From: Neomesorhizobium albiziae
GTDB lineage: Bacteria > Pseudomonadota > Alphaproteobacteria > Rhizobiales > Rhizobiaceae
Length of the DNA: 64,000 bases
NCBI RefSeq assembly: GCF_900114255.1
Contig: NZ_FOSL01000022.1
Location: forward strand, 21,696 to 85,695
Direction: 5' to 3'
Shown: positions 31,590 through 40,209 of the stretch, in pieces
Layout of the letters: the number at the start of each line of letters is the position of its first letter
How positions within the stretch are numbered: position 1 is the first letter of the stretch
Translations under genes and position numbers: made by a program
The notes under the pieces: model-generated
Databases searched by the model: none
What the model saw: only the letters and a program-made list of their open reading frames with translations
What the model was told of the DNA's origin: nothing

Positions 31590-32830
31590 AAACCGCAACA
31601 ATCGCATTGGCAGCCTCGGCGCTCGCGCTGACAATCATGTCGTCGCACACATCGGCTGAGGAGCTGCGTTTCACAGTCTGGACCGGTAATGAAGCGCATC
31701 TGAAGATGCTCAACGGTTTTGCAGAGAGCTTCAAGGCGTCGCATCCCGACGTATCGGTGAAGTTCGAGACTATTCCACCGGCCGATTACACGCAGAAACT
31801 CACCTTCCAACTTGCTGGCGGTAACCCGCCGGATGCCGGCTGGCTGATGGAGGACGCCGCCCCCACATTCGCCAATGCCGGCGTGCTGGAAGATGTCGCA
31901 CCCACACTGAACCAGGCACAAGGATACAACTTCGCAGACTTCTCCAAGCCTGCGCTTGGTTTGTGGACGGCCAGCGACACAGTTTACGGCATACCCTTCT
32001 CAACCTCGCCCTTCGTTATCTTCTACAACAAGGATCTGTTCGACAAGGCAGGTCTTGAGGACCCGCTGGCGCTCGCCGCCAAGGGCGAATGGGACATGGC
32101 CAGGTTCCAGGAAGTAGCAAAGAAGCTCAAGGAGACAACCGGCAAGTGGGGCTTCGAGTTTAAGGACGGACAGGGCTACGATTCGCGTATCATGCATGCC
32201 CTGATGCCGCCGATCCGCGCCTATGGTGGCGATGTGTGGGCAAACAAGGAATGCGGCTTTGACAAGCCTGAAGCTGTCGCAGCCGTACAGCAGCTTCATG
32301 ACATGGTCTTCAAGGACCAATCGATCGTGCCGCCGGGGGAGCAAGGCGACTATTTCTCGGGCAACGCGGCAATGACGATTAACCAGATCTCGCGCGCCTC
32401 GTTGATGGAGAAGGCGGGTTTCAAATGGGGCATCGCACCACTTCCCACCGGACCGGGGGGCGAATCTCCAGTGATCGGACAGGCCGGCATCGTGGTCTTC
32501 ACCGCCGGCAAGCAGAAGCAGCTCGCGGCCGACTTCGTTGCGCATATGACCAATGCCGAAAATGTCGCGATCGCGGCGCAGTTCTTCCCGCCGGCGCGCA
32601 CCAGCGTGCTCGAAAGCGATGCCTTCGTCACCTCCAACAAACTCATTCCGGCGGAGCAGATGAAGATCGTCGCAGACGCGATCGCCAAGGGGAAGGTGCT
32701 GCCCAGCCATGACAAAAGCCCGCAGATCCTGACGGCCATGAAGCCGCGGGTCGATGCGCTGTGGCGTCCCGATGCCAATGTCGAGGCTTCGCTAAAGGCC
32801 GTTTGCGAAGCAATCCAGCCGTTGCTCTAG
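31586..32830 (+). CDS. Sugar ABC transporter periplasmic binding protein
   Basis: 414 residues with signal peptide MKTATIALAASALALTIMSS-HTSA before EELRF. The mature part is a family 1 (UgpB/MalE-like) solute-binding protein: FTVWTGNEAHLKMLNGFAES, PPADYTQKLTFQLAGGNPPD, ASDTVYGIPFSTSPFVIFYN, KDLFDKAGLEDP. It captures an oligosaccharide or sugar derivative and delivers it to the permeases encoded next. It overlaps the lactonase gene by four bases. It differs in sequence from the second binding protein at 37165, so the two loci probably take up different sugars. Confidence 0.92.
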   Translation: MKTATIALAASALALTIMSSHTSAEELRFTVWTGNEAHLKMLNGFAESFKASHPDVSVKFETIPPADYTQKLTFQLAGGNPPDAGWLMEDAAPTFANAGVLEDVAPTLNQAQGYNFADFSKPALGLWTASDTVYGIPFSTSPFVIFYNKDLFDKAGLEDPLALAAKGEWDMARFQEVAKKLKETTGKWGFEFKDGQGYDSRIMHALMPPIRAYGGDVWANKECGFDKPEAVAAVQQLHDMVFKDQSIVPPGEQGDYFSGNAAMTINQISRASLMEKAGFKWGIAPLPTGPGGESPVIGQAGIVVFTAGKQKQLAADFVAHMTNAENVAIAAQFFPPARTSVLESDAFVTSNKLIPAEQMKIVADAIAKGKVLPSHDKSPQILTAMKPRVDALWRPDANVEASLKAVCEAIQPLL

Positions 32831-32839
32831 GAGCAGACC

Positions 32840-33766
32840 TTGCCGGCGAAGCCGACGACAGGAATCGTGACGCAAGACGCCAGCACACCGTGGCTCACGC
32901 TGAAGATGCGCGAGGCGATGGAGGCATGGCTGTTCATTGGCCCGACGCTCGCCGGCTTCCTCATCTTTTTTATCGGGCCACTGATCGCTGTGGTCTGGTA
33001 CTCGATGACGGAGTGGAACCTGCTCGCCCAGCAGGCCACTTTCGTCGGCCTCGACAACTACGACGACGCGCTGTTTCGCAATCCGGACTTCTGGCTGGTC
33101 GTGCGCAATTCGGTGATCTTTGCGCTTGGATTGGTACCGTTCAACATGGCCCTGGCGCTGGCGCTCGCGATCTCGCTTTCCCGTCGCTTTGTAGGCGTCG
33201 TCTTCTTCCGAACCGTCTTCTTCGCGCCGGTGGTGACCTCGGCGGTCGCCTGGGCGATTGTCTGGAAGTTCCTGCTGCAGGGCGAAGCAGGCTTCGTCAA
33301 CCAGATGCTTGCTCACATCGGCATCAACGGGCCCAACTGGCTGCGCGAGCCCGACTGGGCGATGGCGGCCGTTATCGTCACCCGGGTCATCAAGATGGTC
33401 GGGCTCAACATGATCCTCTACATTGCCGCGCTTCAAGCAATCCCGCGCGACTATGAGGCGGCAGCGCGGCTTGAAGGGGCGTCGAACTGGCAGATCTTCC
33501 GCCTTGTCATCTGGCCGCTGCTCGGACCGACGACACTAGTGATCATGGTGATCACGACCATCGGCTCGTTCAAAGTGTTCGACCATATCTATCTGATGAC
33601 CGGAGGTGGGCCGGAGAACGGCACGCTGGTGCTCGCCTTCTACATCTACAAGCAGGGCTTCGAGTTCTTCGACGTGGGCTACGCCTCCGCACTCGCCATG
33701 ATCATGTTTGTCATTGTCATGGTTTTGACCCTCGTCCAGCTGGCGCTGCGCCGGAGGGATACCTGA
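32840..33766 (+). CDS. Sugar ABC transporter permease (MalF/UgpA type)
   Basis: 308 residues from a TTG start with GGAG 6 bases upstream. Six transmembrane helices are visible, beginning AWLFIGPTLAGFLIFFIGPL. The ATPase-contact EAA loop reads YEAAARLEGASNWQIFRLVIWPLLGP, and the family ending YASALAMIMFVIVMVLTLVQ is present. It pairs with the permease that overlaps its stop at 33766. The rare TTG start may lower translation relative to the binding protein. Confidence 0.9.
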   Translation: MPAKPTTGIVTQDASTPWLTLKMREAMEAWLFIGPTLAGFLIFFIGPLIAVVWYSMTEWNLLAQQATFVGLDNYDDALFRNPDFWLVVRNSVIFALGLVPFNMALALALAISLSRRFVGVVFFRTVFFAPVVTSAVAWAIVWKFLLQGEAGFVNQMLAHIGINGPNWLREPDWAMAAVIVTRVIKMVGLNMILYIAALQAIPRDYEAAARLEGASNWQIFRLVIWPLLGPTTLVIMVITTIGSFKVFDHIYLMTGGGPENGTLVLAFYIYKQGFEFFDVGYASALAMIMFVIVMVLTLVQLALRRRDT

Positions 33767-34617
33767 TGGGTGGCTTGACGCAAAAGCAGCTCCGCATCGT
33801 CAACCAGGTCTGCTGGACGCTCGCGTTGGCCGTGGCAGCGATACCGTTTGTGTTCCCGTTCCTCTGGATGATCTCTTCCGGTTTCAAGAGCGCCAGCGAG
33901 ATCTTCGGCTCACCCAGCCTGGTGCCGCGCGAGTGGCAATGGCGCAACTTCGTCGACGTCTTCACCTACCAGCCCTTCGCCCGTCAGTATTTCAACTCGC
34001 TTTACATAGCGCTGACGGTGACCGCGCTGACCCTCGTCATTTCGTCACTGGCAGGCTACGCGCTGGCACGCCTGCGCTTTGCGGGCGCCGGCCTCATCAG
34101 CCTGTTTCTTGTTTCGGCGCTGATGGTGCCGGAGGAAGTGACGATGATCCCGAACTTCTTCCTCATCAAATGGGCGGGGCTGATAGACACGCACTGGCCG
34201 CTCATCATGCTGCCTGTGTTCGGACCCCAGGGCATCATGGCCACGTTCCTCATGCGCCAGTATTTCCTGGCCCTGCCGAGGGAACTCGAAGAGGCGGGCA
34301 AGATGGATGGGCTTTCGCGCTTTGGAGTCTGGTGGCGCATCGCCTTGCCGATGTCCCGGCCGGCCCTGGCCGCTGTGGCGATCATAACCTTCCTCAACTC
34401 GTGGAACCTGTTCCTCGAGCCGCTGATCTTCATTTCGTCGCTCGAAAAATTCACGTTGCCGCTGGCGCTATCCAACTTCACCGACCCTTATGGCACGCCG
34501 CTCTGGCACCTGCAGCTTGCCGCAACAACGCTGGCCGTCCTGCCGATATTGATCGTCTATCTGATCGCACAGCGGCAGATCATCGAAAGCTTCGCCCTGT
34601 CGGGCGTCAAAGGCTAA
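33766..34617 (+). CDS. Sugar ABC transporter permease (MalG/UgpE type)
   Basis: 283 residues, start overlapping the previous stop (TGATG). It begins with a helix (VCWTLALAVAAIPFVFPFLW followed by MISSGFK), the MalG signature. The EAA loop is LEEAGKMDGLSRFGVWWRIALPMSRPALAA, and the protein ends IVYLIAQRQIIESFALSGVKG, the classic MalG-type C-terminus. With the partner permease it forms the inner-membrane channel. Confidence 0.9.
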   Translation: MGGLTQKQLRIVNQVCWTLALAVAAIPFVFPFLWMISSGFKSASEIFGSPSLVPREWQWRNFVDVFTYQPFARQYFNSLYIALTVTALTLVISSLAGYALARLRFAGAGLISLFLVSALMVPEEVTMIPNFFLIKWAGLIDTHWPLIMLPVFGPQGIMATFLMRQYFLALPRELEEAGKMDGLSRFGVWWRIALPMSRPALAAVAIITFLNSWNLFLEPLIFISSLEKFTLPLALSNFTDPYGTPLWHLQLAATTLAVLPILIVYLIAQRQIIESFALSGVKG

Positions 34618-34621
34618 GCAC

Positions 34622-35641
34622 ATGACCAGTTTGACCCTAGCCGGCATTCGCAAGCGTTTTGGCAAGGTCGACGTGATCCGCGGCGTCGACTTGCGGGTCG
34701 CCGACGGTGAATTTGTCGTCTTCGTCGGGCCTTCGGGCTGCGGCAAGTCCACATTGCTGCGCATGATTGCTGGCCTCGAGGATATCAGTGAGGGCGAGCT
34801 GCGCATTGGCGACCGCATTGTCAACGAGGTGCAGCCGGCCAAGCGGGGCGTGGCGATGGTATTCCAGTCCTACGCCCTTTATCCGCACCTCACCGTACGA
34901 GACAATATGGGTTTCGGACTGAAGGTGCGCGGCGTGCCGCCGCACGAACGACGCCAGCGCGTGGAAGCAGCGGCGGCCACGTTGAAACTGGACGCGCTTC
35001 TCCAACGGTTTCCGCGGGAGCTGTCGGGTGGACAACGCCAACGAGTTGCGATCGGGCGCGCCATTGTGGGCGAACCGGATGTGTTCCTGTTCGACGAACC
35101 GCTCTCGAACCTTGATGCCGAGCTCCGCGTGCATATGCGCTCGGAGATCGCCTCTTTGCACAAACGGCTCGGCAACACGATGATCTATGTCACGCACGAC
35201 CAGATCGAAGCAATGACGCTTGCCGACAAGATCGTGGTGCTGCGAGACGGGCAGGTCGAGCAGGTCGGGACGCCGCGCCAACTTTACGAAAGGCCCGGTA
35301 ACTTGTTCGTCGCACAATTTATCGGCAGCCCCAAGATGAACATCCTGCCGATCGAAGCGGTTGCCGGGAAACTGCCCGGCCAACCAAAAACCGCCAGCCT
35401 CGTCGGCGTGCGGCCTGAAGACCTCGAATTGACCGAGCCTGGATCAGGTTTTGTCGATGCACGCATACTGATCAGCGAATACACAGGCGCCTCTTCACTG
35501 CTGCACGTGCAGTTGCCCAGCGGCCAAGTCTTCCTGGTCGCGCATGACGGTGAGGCGCCGCCAGCCGACACATCCGTGGGCTTGGCGGTTGAGCCAGGCA
35601 GACTTCATTTCTTTGCCGACTCTGGTCGCCGCGCTGACTGA
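34622..35641 (+). CDS. Sugar ABC transporter ATP-binding protein (MalK/UgpC type)
   Basis: 339 residues. It has Walker A GPSGCGKST (36-44), Q-loop FQSYALYPHLTVRDNM, signature [15 protein letters not shown], Walker B DVFLFDEPLSNLD and switch His in YVTHDQIEAMT. The C-terminal part (VGVRPEDLELTEPGSGFV onward) is the OB-fold regulatory domain of MalK-type proteins. It starts 4 bases after the permease stop and closes the operon. MalK-type ATPases may be shared between transporters; a second copy lies at 40210. Confidence 0.93.
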   Translation: MTSLTLAGIRKRFGKVDVIRGVDLRVADGEFVVFVGPSGCGKSTLLRMIAGLEDISEGELRIGDRIVNEVQPAKRGVAMVFQSYALYPHLTVRDNMGFGLKVRGVPPHERRQRVEAAAATLKLDALLQRFPRELSGGQRQRVAIGRAIVGEPDVFLFDEPLSNLDAELRVHMRSEIASLHKRLGNTMIYVTHDQIEAMTLADKIVVLRDGQVEQVGTPRQLYERPGNLFVAQFIGSPKMNILPIEAVAGKLPGQPKTASLVGVRPEDLELTEPGSGFVDARILISEYTGASSLLHVQLPSGQVFLVAHDGEAPPADTSVGLAVEPGRLHFFADSGRRAD

Positions 35642-36184
35642 CGCAATTTGCTGCTCCATTCGTGCGCGTCGCAGTCTCACACCTTCGTGCTTTGCCCTCC
35701 CTTGGGTCCGTCATAGACCAGCGACGTTTTGGTCAAGCAATGGCGTCGGCTCACTCAGAAGCGCCAATCGAGGAAAAAACACGCGTGCGGCTGGAGATAG
35801 CTCAGTCACGCGCATGTGGGGCTGCCCTGCAATGCGTCGGTTCGTCGCGAATGTCTGTCGCGAAGCTGACGTCGATCTCATCAGACCACTAGGTTGGGGC
35901 AAAGCAGTGAAATCCACGTGCTATGCTGTTGCCCCTTGTGGATTGTCGCGCATTCTCTTCCTCGGCGTTCCCTGAAAGCCCGTCGGAGAGATCGAGTATT
36001 TCGGACTACTGCCATCACTGTCTTTAGGGTTTAAGCAACTCAAGATTATTGCGCGCTGTTTCCGGCGAGATGCGAGTCAGAATGTCACCAATCGATAACT
36101 TTCATATGTGTCACCGTTCGATTACATGTTGACATTGCCCCATCAAGGGTAGCTGTTGTCGCCGACGTCATGGAAGGGCAAAGG
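35642..36184. other. Non-coding stretch between two sugar loci
   Basis: About 540 bases separate the ATPase gene and the convergent AraC gene. No frame on either strand looks like a real protein. No strong terminator hairpin with a T-run, tRNA or repeat was recognised. It is the natural boundary between the GntR- and AraC-controlled loci. Confidence 0.5.
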
Positions 36185-37081
36185 TCAGGCCGAGCCTCTT
36201 GCCGAAATCTTTCGGAAATCGGACGGCGACATGCCGGCCAGCTTACGAAATGACTTGTTGAAAGCGCTGAGCGAGCCAAAGCCACTGTCCATAGCCACGC
36301 GCAGCACATTGGCGTCGTGATTCATCAGCAGCGCCTGCGCATAGCTCAGTCGCAAGAGATTGACATACTCGTTGAGCGTCATTCCGGTCGATTTCTTGAA
36401 GACGCTCATCGCATATTTGGGATGGATGTCGGCTGCCGCCGCGATGTCCACGCAATCAATCTCGTAGAGAAAATTCTCCGCGATGAAGTCGCACATATGC
36501 CCGACATTGCGCGAGGATTGCTGATCGAATGGACTGGCGGCGTCAGCATAGGCGGACGCGTCGGGTACGAGGCGGTAGGGCTCGAACCGCACACGCTCCA
36601 GGCGAAGCAGGAGTTCGTTGACAGCGTGCTCGGCCTTGGCAGGGTCGCCTGAGCGCGCATAGCCGTTCCAGCGTTCGAAATTGTTCACATCGGAGGGATC
36701 GGTTGCACCGGTGACCAGGGTCACTCCTGTCATCAGGCGATGCCGAAGATCAACGGGCAGATGCAGCCGGAAAAAATGCACCAGTGGCAGGTGCGCACCG
36801 GCATAGACGGCATCGTCCGATGAATAATCCATTTGATGCGGCAAGCCGCCCCAAAACAGGCACATGTCGCCTGCAGCAAGCGCAATCTCGTGATCATTCA
36901 TCAGGTAGTGCACCGTGCCTTGCACGATGAAATTGACCTCCACCTGCGCGTGCCAGTGCGGTTTCAGCATAATCAGCGGATGGTTGTGGAACATCTGCAG
37001 CATCAGAGGCAGGCCTTCGACGCTGCTGGCGCCGGGCTGGTAAAACGGCCTCTCGGGCATCTTACTTTCCGCCAAATCCAT
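36185..37081 (-). CDS. AraC-family regulator with cupin sensor domain
   Basis: 298 residues. The N-terminal cupin-like part has LKPHWHAQVEVNFIVQGTVH, YLMNDHEIALAAGDMCLFWG, with His residues placed as in sugar-responsive AraC proteins. The C-terminal double HTH reads VDIAAAADIHPKYAMSVFKK, MTLNEYVNLLRLSYAQALLM and VLRVAMDSGFGSLSAFNKSF, ending MSPSDFRK. It is divergent from the CUT1 binding-protein gene 83 bases away and most likely activates it in response to the imported sugar. Confidence 0.9.
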   Translation of the reverse strand: MDLAESKMPERPFYQPGASSVEGLPLMLQMFHNHPLIMLKPHWHAQVEVNFIVQGTVHYLMNDHEIALAAGDMCLFWGGLPHQMDYSSDDAVYAGAHLPLVHFFRLHLPVDLRHRLMTGVTLVTGATDPSDVNNFERWNGYARSGDPAKAEHAVNELLLRLERVRFEPYRLVPDASAYADAASPFDQQSSRNVGHMCDFIAENFLYEIDCVDIAAAADIHPKYAMSVFKKSTGMTLNEYVNLLRLSYAQALLMNHDANVLRVAMDSGFGSLSAFNKSFRKLAGMSPSDFRKISARGSA

Positions 37082-37164
37082 ATTCCCTTTGTCGAGGACA
37101 GACCTTGCGCGACGCCTAGTTTAGTTGCGCTCGCAGAGAGAGCAAATGAAATGGGAGGATTTCA

Positions 37165-38436
37165 ATGCGCAACATTCTGACCTGCGCCGCGTTTGCGCTT
37201 GCCTTGGGCTCCGGCCCGGCCTTTGCGCAATCGGGCGAAATCACGATCTGGAGCTGGAACGTCGCCGCCTCGTCGCTGAAGGCCACGGTTGCGGGCTTCA
37301 ACAAGCAATTCCCCGACGTCAAGGTAACGGTCGAGGATCTCGGCAATCAGCAAACCTTCGACAAGACGCTGGCAGGATGCGCGGCCGGCGGCGCCGGTTT
37401 GCCGGACATTCTTTCGATCGAAAATCACGAATCCGAAATCTTCTGGAGCCAGTTCCCTGATTGCTTCGTCGATCTGAAGACGCTGGGTTACACGGATGAG
37501 ATCGCCGCCAAGTTCCCCGACTTCAAGCGCACGGAACTTGAAGTTGGCGGCAAGGCCTATGCGATGCCGTGGGATTCGGGCCCGGTCGCCATGTTCTACC
37601 GGCGCGATTTCTACGAAAAGGCAGGTGTCGATCCAGCGACGATCAAAAGCTGGGACGATTTCATCGCCGCCGGCAAGAAGGTGATGGAAGCCAATCCGGG
37701 CGTCACCATGACCCAGGCGGACATGAACGGCGACACCGAATTCTTCCGAATGATCGCCAATGAGCAGGGCTGCGGTTACTACAGCAAGGATGCTCAGGCG
37801 ATAACGGTGAACCAGCCGGGTTGCGTTACCGCGCTGGAGAAGGTCAAGGCGCTGAAGGACGCGGGCCAGCTCATCCCCGGTACTTGGGACGAGAAGATCC
37901 AGGCGAACACGGCCGGCACCGTGGCCACGCAAATGTATGGTGGCTGGTACGAGGGCACCATCCGCTCCACGTCCCCCGATCTCGCCGGCAAGTGGGGCGT
38001 CTATCTTATGCCCAGCGCTTCCGCGGATGGGCCTCGCGCCGCCAATCTGGGAGGCTCTTCGCTCGCTATCACCTCGGCATCCCAGCACAAGGAAGCAGCT
38101 TGGGCCTATCTCAACTATACGCTTGGAACCAATGACGGCCAGGTCACCATGCTAAAGGAGTTCGGGCTCGTGCCCTCGCTACTGACAGCGCTGGACGATC
38201 CGTACGTTTCACAGGAACAGCCCTTTTGGGGCGGGCAGAAGGTGTGGGTAGACATTCTGTCGACGTTGCCCAAGGTCGTGCCCAGCCGCGGCACCCCATT
38301 CTTCTCGGATGCGGACGAGATCATGGTCGCCGTACAGCTCAAATATCTCAATGGCGGCTACCCCGACGCCAAGTCGGCGCTCGACGACGCGGCCAGCCAG
38401 ATCGCGAGCGCGACCAGCCTGCCGATCGCCGAGTAA
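37165..38436 (+). CDS. Sugar ABC transporter periplasmic binding protein (second locus)
   Basis: 423 residues with signal peptide MRNILTCAAFALALGSGPAFA before QSGEITIW. GGGAGG lies 7 bases before the ATG. The mature protein has family 1 features: WSWNVAASSLKATVAGFNKQ, AGGAGLPDILSIENHESEIF, KAYAMPWDSGPVAMFYRRDF, YEKAGVDPATIKSWDDF. Paired Cys residues (for example GCAAGG and FPDCF) may form disulfides. It heads an operon of two permeases, an ATPase and a dehydrogenase-reductase fusion. A GC-rich hairpin after the stop may stabilise this part of the message. Confidence 0.92.
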   Translation: MRNILTCAAFALALGSGPAFAQSGEITIWSWNVAASSLKATVAGFNKQFPDVKVTVEDLGNQQTFDKTLAGCAAGGAGLPDILSIENHESEIFWSQFPDCFVDLKTLGYTDEIAAKFPDFKRTELEVGGKAYAMPWDSGPVAMFYRRDFYEKAGVDPATIKSWDDFIAAGKKVMEANPGVTMTQADMNGDTEFFRMIANEQGCGYYSKDAQAITVNQPGCVTALEKVKALKDAGQLIPGTWDEKIQANTAGTVATQMYGGWYEGTIRSTSPDLAGKWGVYLMPSASADGPRAANLGGSSLAITSASQHKEAAWAYLNYTLGTNDGQVTMLKEFGLVPSLLTALDDPYVSQEQPFWGGQKVWVDILSTLPKVVPSRGTPFFSDADEIMVAVQLKYLNGGYPDAKSALDDAASQIASATSLPIAE

Positions 38437-38451
38437 CTGCACCGGAACGAC

Positions 38452-38474
38452 CGGGTGGGCCTAGCGCCCACCCG
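38452..38474 (+). promoter_or_regulatory. GC-rich intercistronic hairpin
   Basis: CGGGTGGGC and GCCCACCCG pair perfectly (9 bp) around the loop CTAGC, 16 bases after the binding-protein stop and 30 bases before the permease start. There is no T-run. Hairpins between malE-like and malF-like genes are known to give excess binding protein by attenuating or protecting the transcript. The same role is inferred here. Confidence 0.6.
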
Positions 38475-38503
38475 ATCATCAGACTGCACCTGGAACCTCG
38501 ACC

Positions 38504-39364
38504 ATGCGGCTGCGCACACAGACGGCTTACGCCTTCCTGACGCCATACCTGCTTGTCTTCCTGGCGTTCTGGATCTGGCCGATCGCCAACTCGTTCTGGC
38601 TGTCGTTCCTGAACACACGGAGCGCCAACTGGACATTCAATCCCCGAGTGACCTGGGGCCGGCTGCTCGTCGATCCAGCCTTCGCAAACGCACTCTGGAA
38701 CACGCTTATCATCCTCGTCATCCAGGTGCCGATCATGATCGCGCTGGCAACGGTGCTCGCAACGCTTCTGAATTCGTCGATGCTCAAGGCAAGAGGCCTC
38801 TTTCGCTTCGCTTTCTTCGCGCCTGTGGTGGTCGGCGAGGTCGCTTACGCTGCCGTGTTTCGCCTGATGTTCAATCATGAGTTCGGAATCATCAACAAGA
38901 TGCTCGCCGTCGCCAGCGTGCCGGCGATTCCCTGGCTTTCCAGTCCGAACGCCGCGATGGCCGTGATCATCATCGCAGTCACCTGGCGCTGGGCGGGGTA
39001 CAACGCGATCATAATCCTTGCCGGGTTGCAGTCGATTCCCGAGGACGTCTACGAGGCGGCGACGCTGGACGGCGTATCGAAGACACGGCAGTTCTTTTTC
39101 ATCACCTTGCCGCTGCTAAGGCCGGTTATCGTGCTTTGCGTCGTTATCTCCGTCATCGGCACGATGCAGCTTTTCTCCGAACCGTTCCTGATAACCAACC
39201 GGGGCGGCCCAGGCCAAGCGACGGAGACGCTCGGCCTCTTCCTCTACCGGCAAGCCTTCGGAGCGTTCAATTTCGGCTACGCTTCCGCGATCGCCTACAC
39301 CATTGCGGCGCTTGCCATCGTTATTTCTCTCATCAACCTCTGGCTGGGAAGGGAACGCGAATGA
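38504..39364 (+). CDS. Sugar ABC transporter permease (MalF/UgpA type, second locus)
   Basis: 286 residues, six hydrophobic segments, starting TAYAFLTPYLLVFLAFWIWP. The EAA loop reads VYEAATLDGVSKTRQFFFITLPLLRPV. GGPGQATETLGLFLYRQAF and YASAIAYTIAALAIVISLIN are the standard C-terminal family elements. Its stop overlaps the next ATG (ATGA at 39361), so both permeases are made together. Confidence 0.9.
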   Translation: MRLRTQTAYAFLTPYLLVFLAFWIWPIANSFWLSFLNTRSANWTFNPRVTWGRLLVDPAFANALWNTLIILVIQVPIMIALATVLATLLNSSMLKARGLFRFAFFAPVVVGEVAYAAVFRLMFNHEFGIINKMLAVASVPAIPWLSSPNAAMAVIIIAVTWRWAGYNAIIILAGLQSIPEDVYEAATLDGVSKTRQFFFITLPLLRPVIVLCVVISVIGTMQLFSEPFLITNRGGPGQATETLGLFLYRQAFGAFNFGYASAIAYTIAALAIVISLINLWLGRERE

Positions 39365-40197
39365 GAAGCAAGTCTTCCGCCGAATTCAGGCGCAAGATTG
39401 CGCTTCACGCGGCGCTGGTACCGCTTGCCCTTATCTGGCTTTTCCCGCTTTGGATGATGTTCGTCTTTTCGACCATGTCGGAAAACGGCATCTTCAGCCC
39501 CGGGATTGTCCTCACTCCATCCGACCAGTTCGTGCAAAATTTCGTTGTCTTGGAGCGGGATGTCGGCTTCCTTCGCGCCACCACCATTTCGATCCTGGTC
39601 GCCGCAGCCTACACGCTCCTGTCGGTCGCACTGACGTCGATGGCCGGCTGGGCGCTAGCCAGCTACCGGTTCGTGGGCAAGGGCGTCGTGCTTGCGACCA
39701 TCCTCGGAACATTGACGCTGCCCTATTTCGTCGTCGTCATCCCGCAATTCATCATGGTGGCGCGCGACTTCGGTCTCGACAACACATGGTTCGCGCTGAT
39801 CGTGCCGCCGTTGTTCAATTCGCTTGGCGTTCTTTTTATGCGCCAGACGTTCCAGATGATGCCGGGCGAGTTGTTCGACGCTGCCCGCGTGGAGGGCGTC
39901 AAGGAATGGCGCATCTTCCTTTTCGTTGGCCTGCCGCTTGCGCGACCGGCGATCGCCGCCCTTTCGATCATTCTCTTTCTGCATAGTTGGAACAACTATC
40001 TGTGGCCGCTCTTGATCAACAGCAAGCCAGCAATGATGACCGCGCCGGTGGCACTCGGCAGCCTGATCGGCCTGACCAAGGTTTCGTGGGGTGGCATCAT
40101 GACGGGCGCAGTAATGCTGACCGCGCCGATGCTAATTCTCTTTGTCGCGCTGCAGCGCCATTTCGTAGCCGGCATATCCGCCGGCGCGGTAAAGTAG
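39361..40197 (+). CDS. Sugar ABC transporter permease (MalG/UgpE type, second locus)
   Basis: 278 residues from the ATG at 39361; an in-frame start at 39136 lies inside the upstream gene and was rejected. It begins KIALHAALVPLALIWLFPLW then MMFVFSTM. The EAA loop is LFDAARVEGVKEWRIFLFVGLPLARPAIAA, and it ends LFVALQRHFVAGISAGAVK. All are MalG-type features. It completes the permease heterodimer. Confidence 0.9.
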   Translation: MRSKSSAEFRRKIALHAALVPLALIWLFPLWMMFVFSTMSENGIFSPGIVLTPSDQFVQNFVVLERDVGFLRATTISILVAAAYTLLSVALTSMAGWALASYRFVGKGVVLATILGTLTLPYFVVVIPQFIMVARDFGLDNTWFALIVPPLFNSLGVLFMRQTFQMMPGELFDAARVEGVKEWRIFLFVGLPLARPAIAALSIILFLHSWNNYLWPLLINSKPAMMTAPVALGSLIGLTKVSWGGIMTGAVMLTAPMLILFVALQRHFVAGISAGAVK

Positions 40198-40209
40198 TCG
40201 GGAGGGACC

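Noticed and set aside
37162..38088. 308-residue minus-strand frame opposite the second sugar-binding protein
   Set aside because: Antisense shadow; the plus-strand gene has a signal peptide, family motifs and a good ribosome-binding site.
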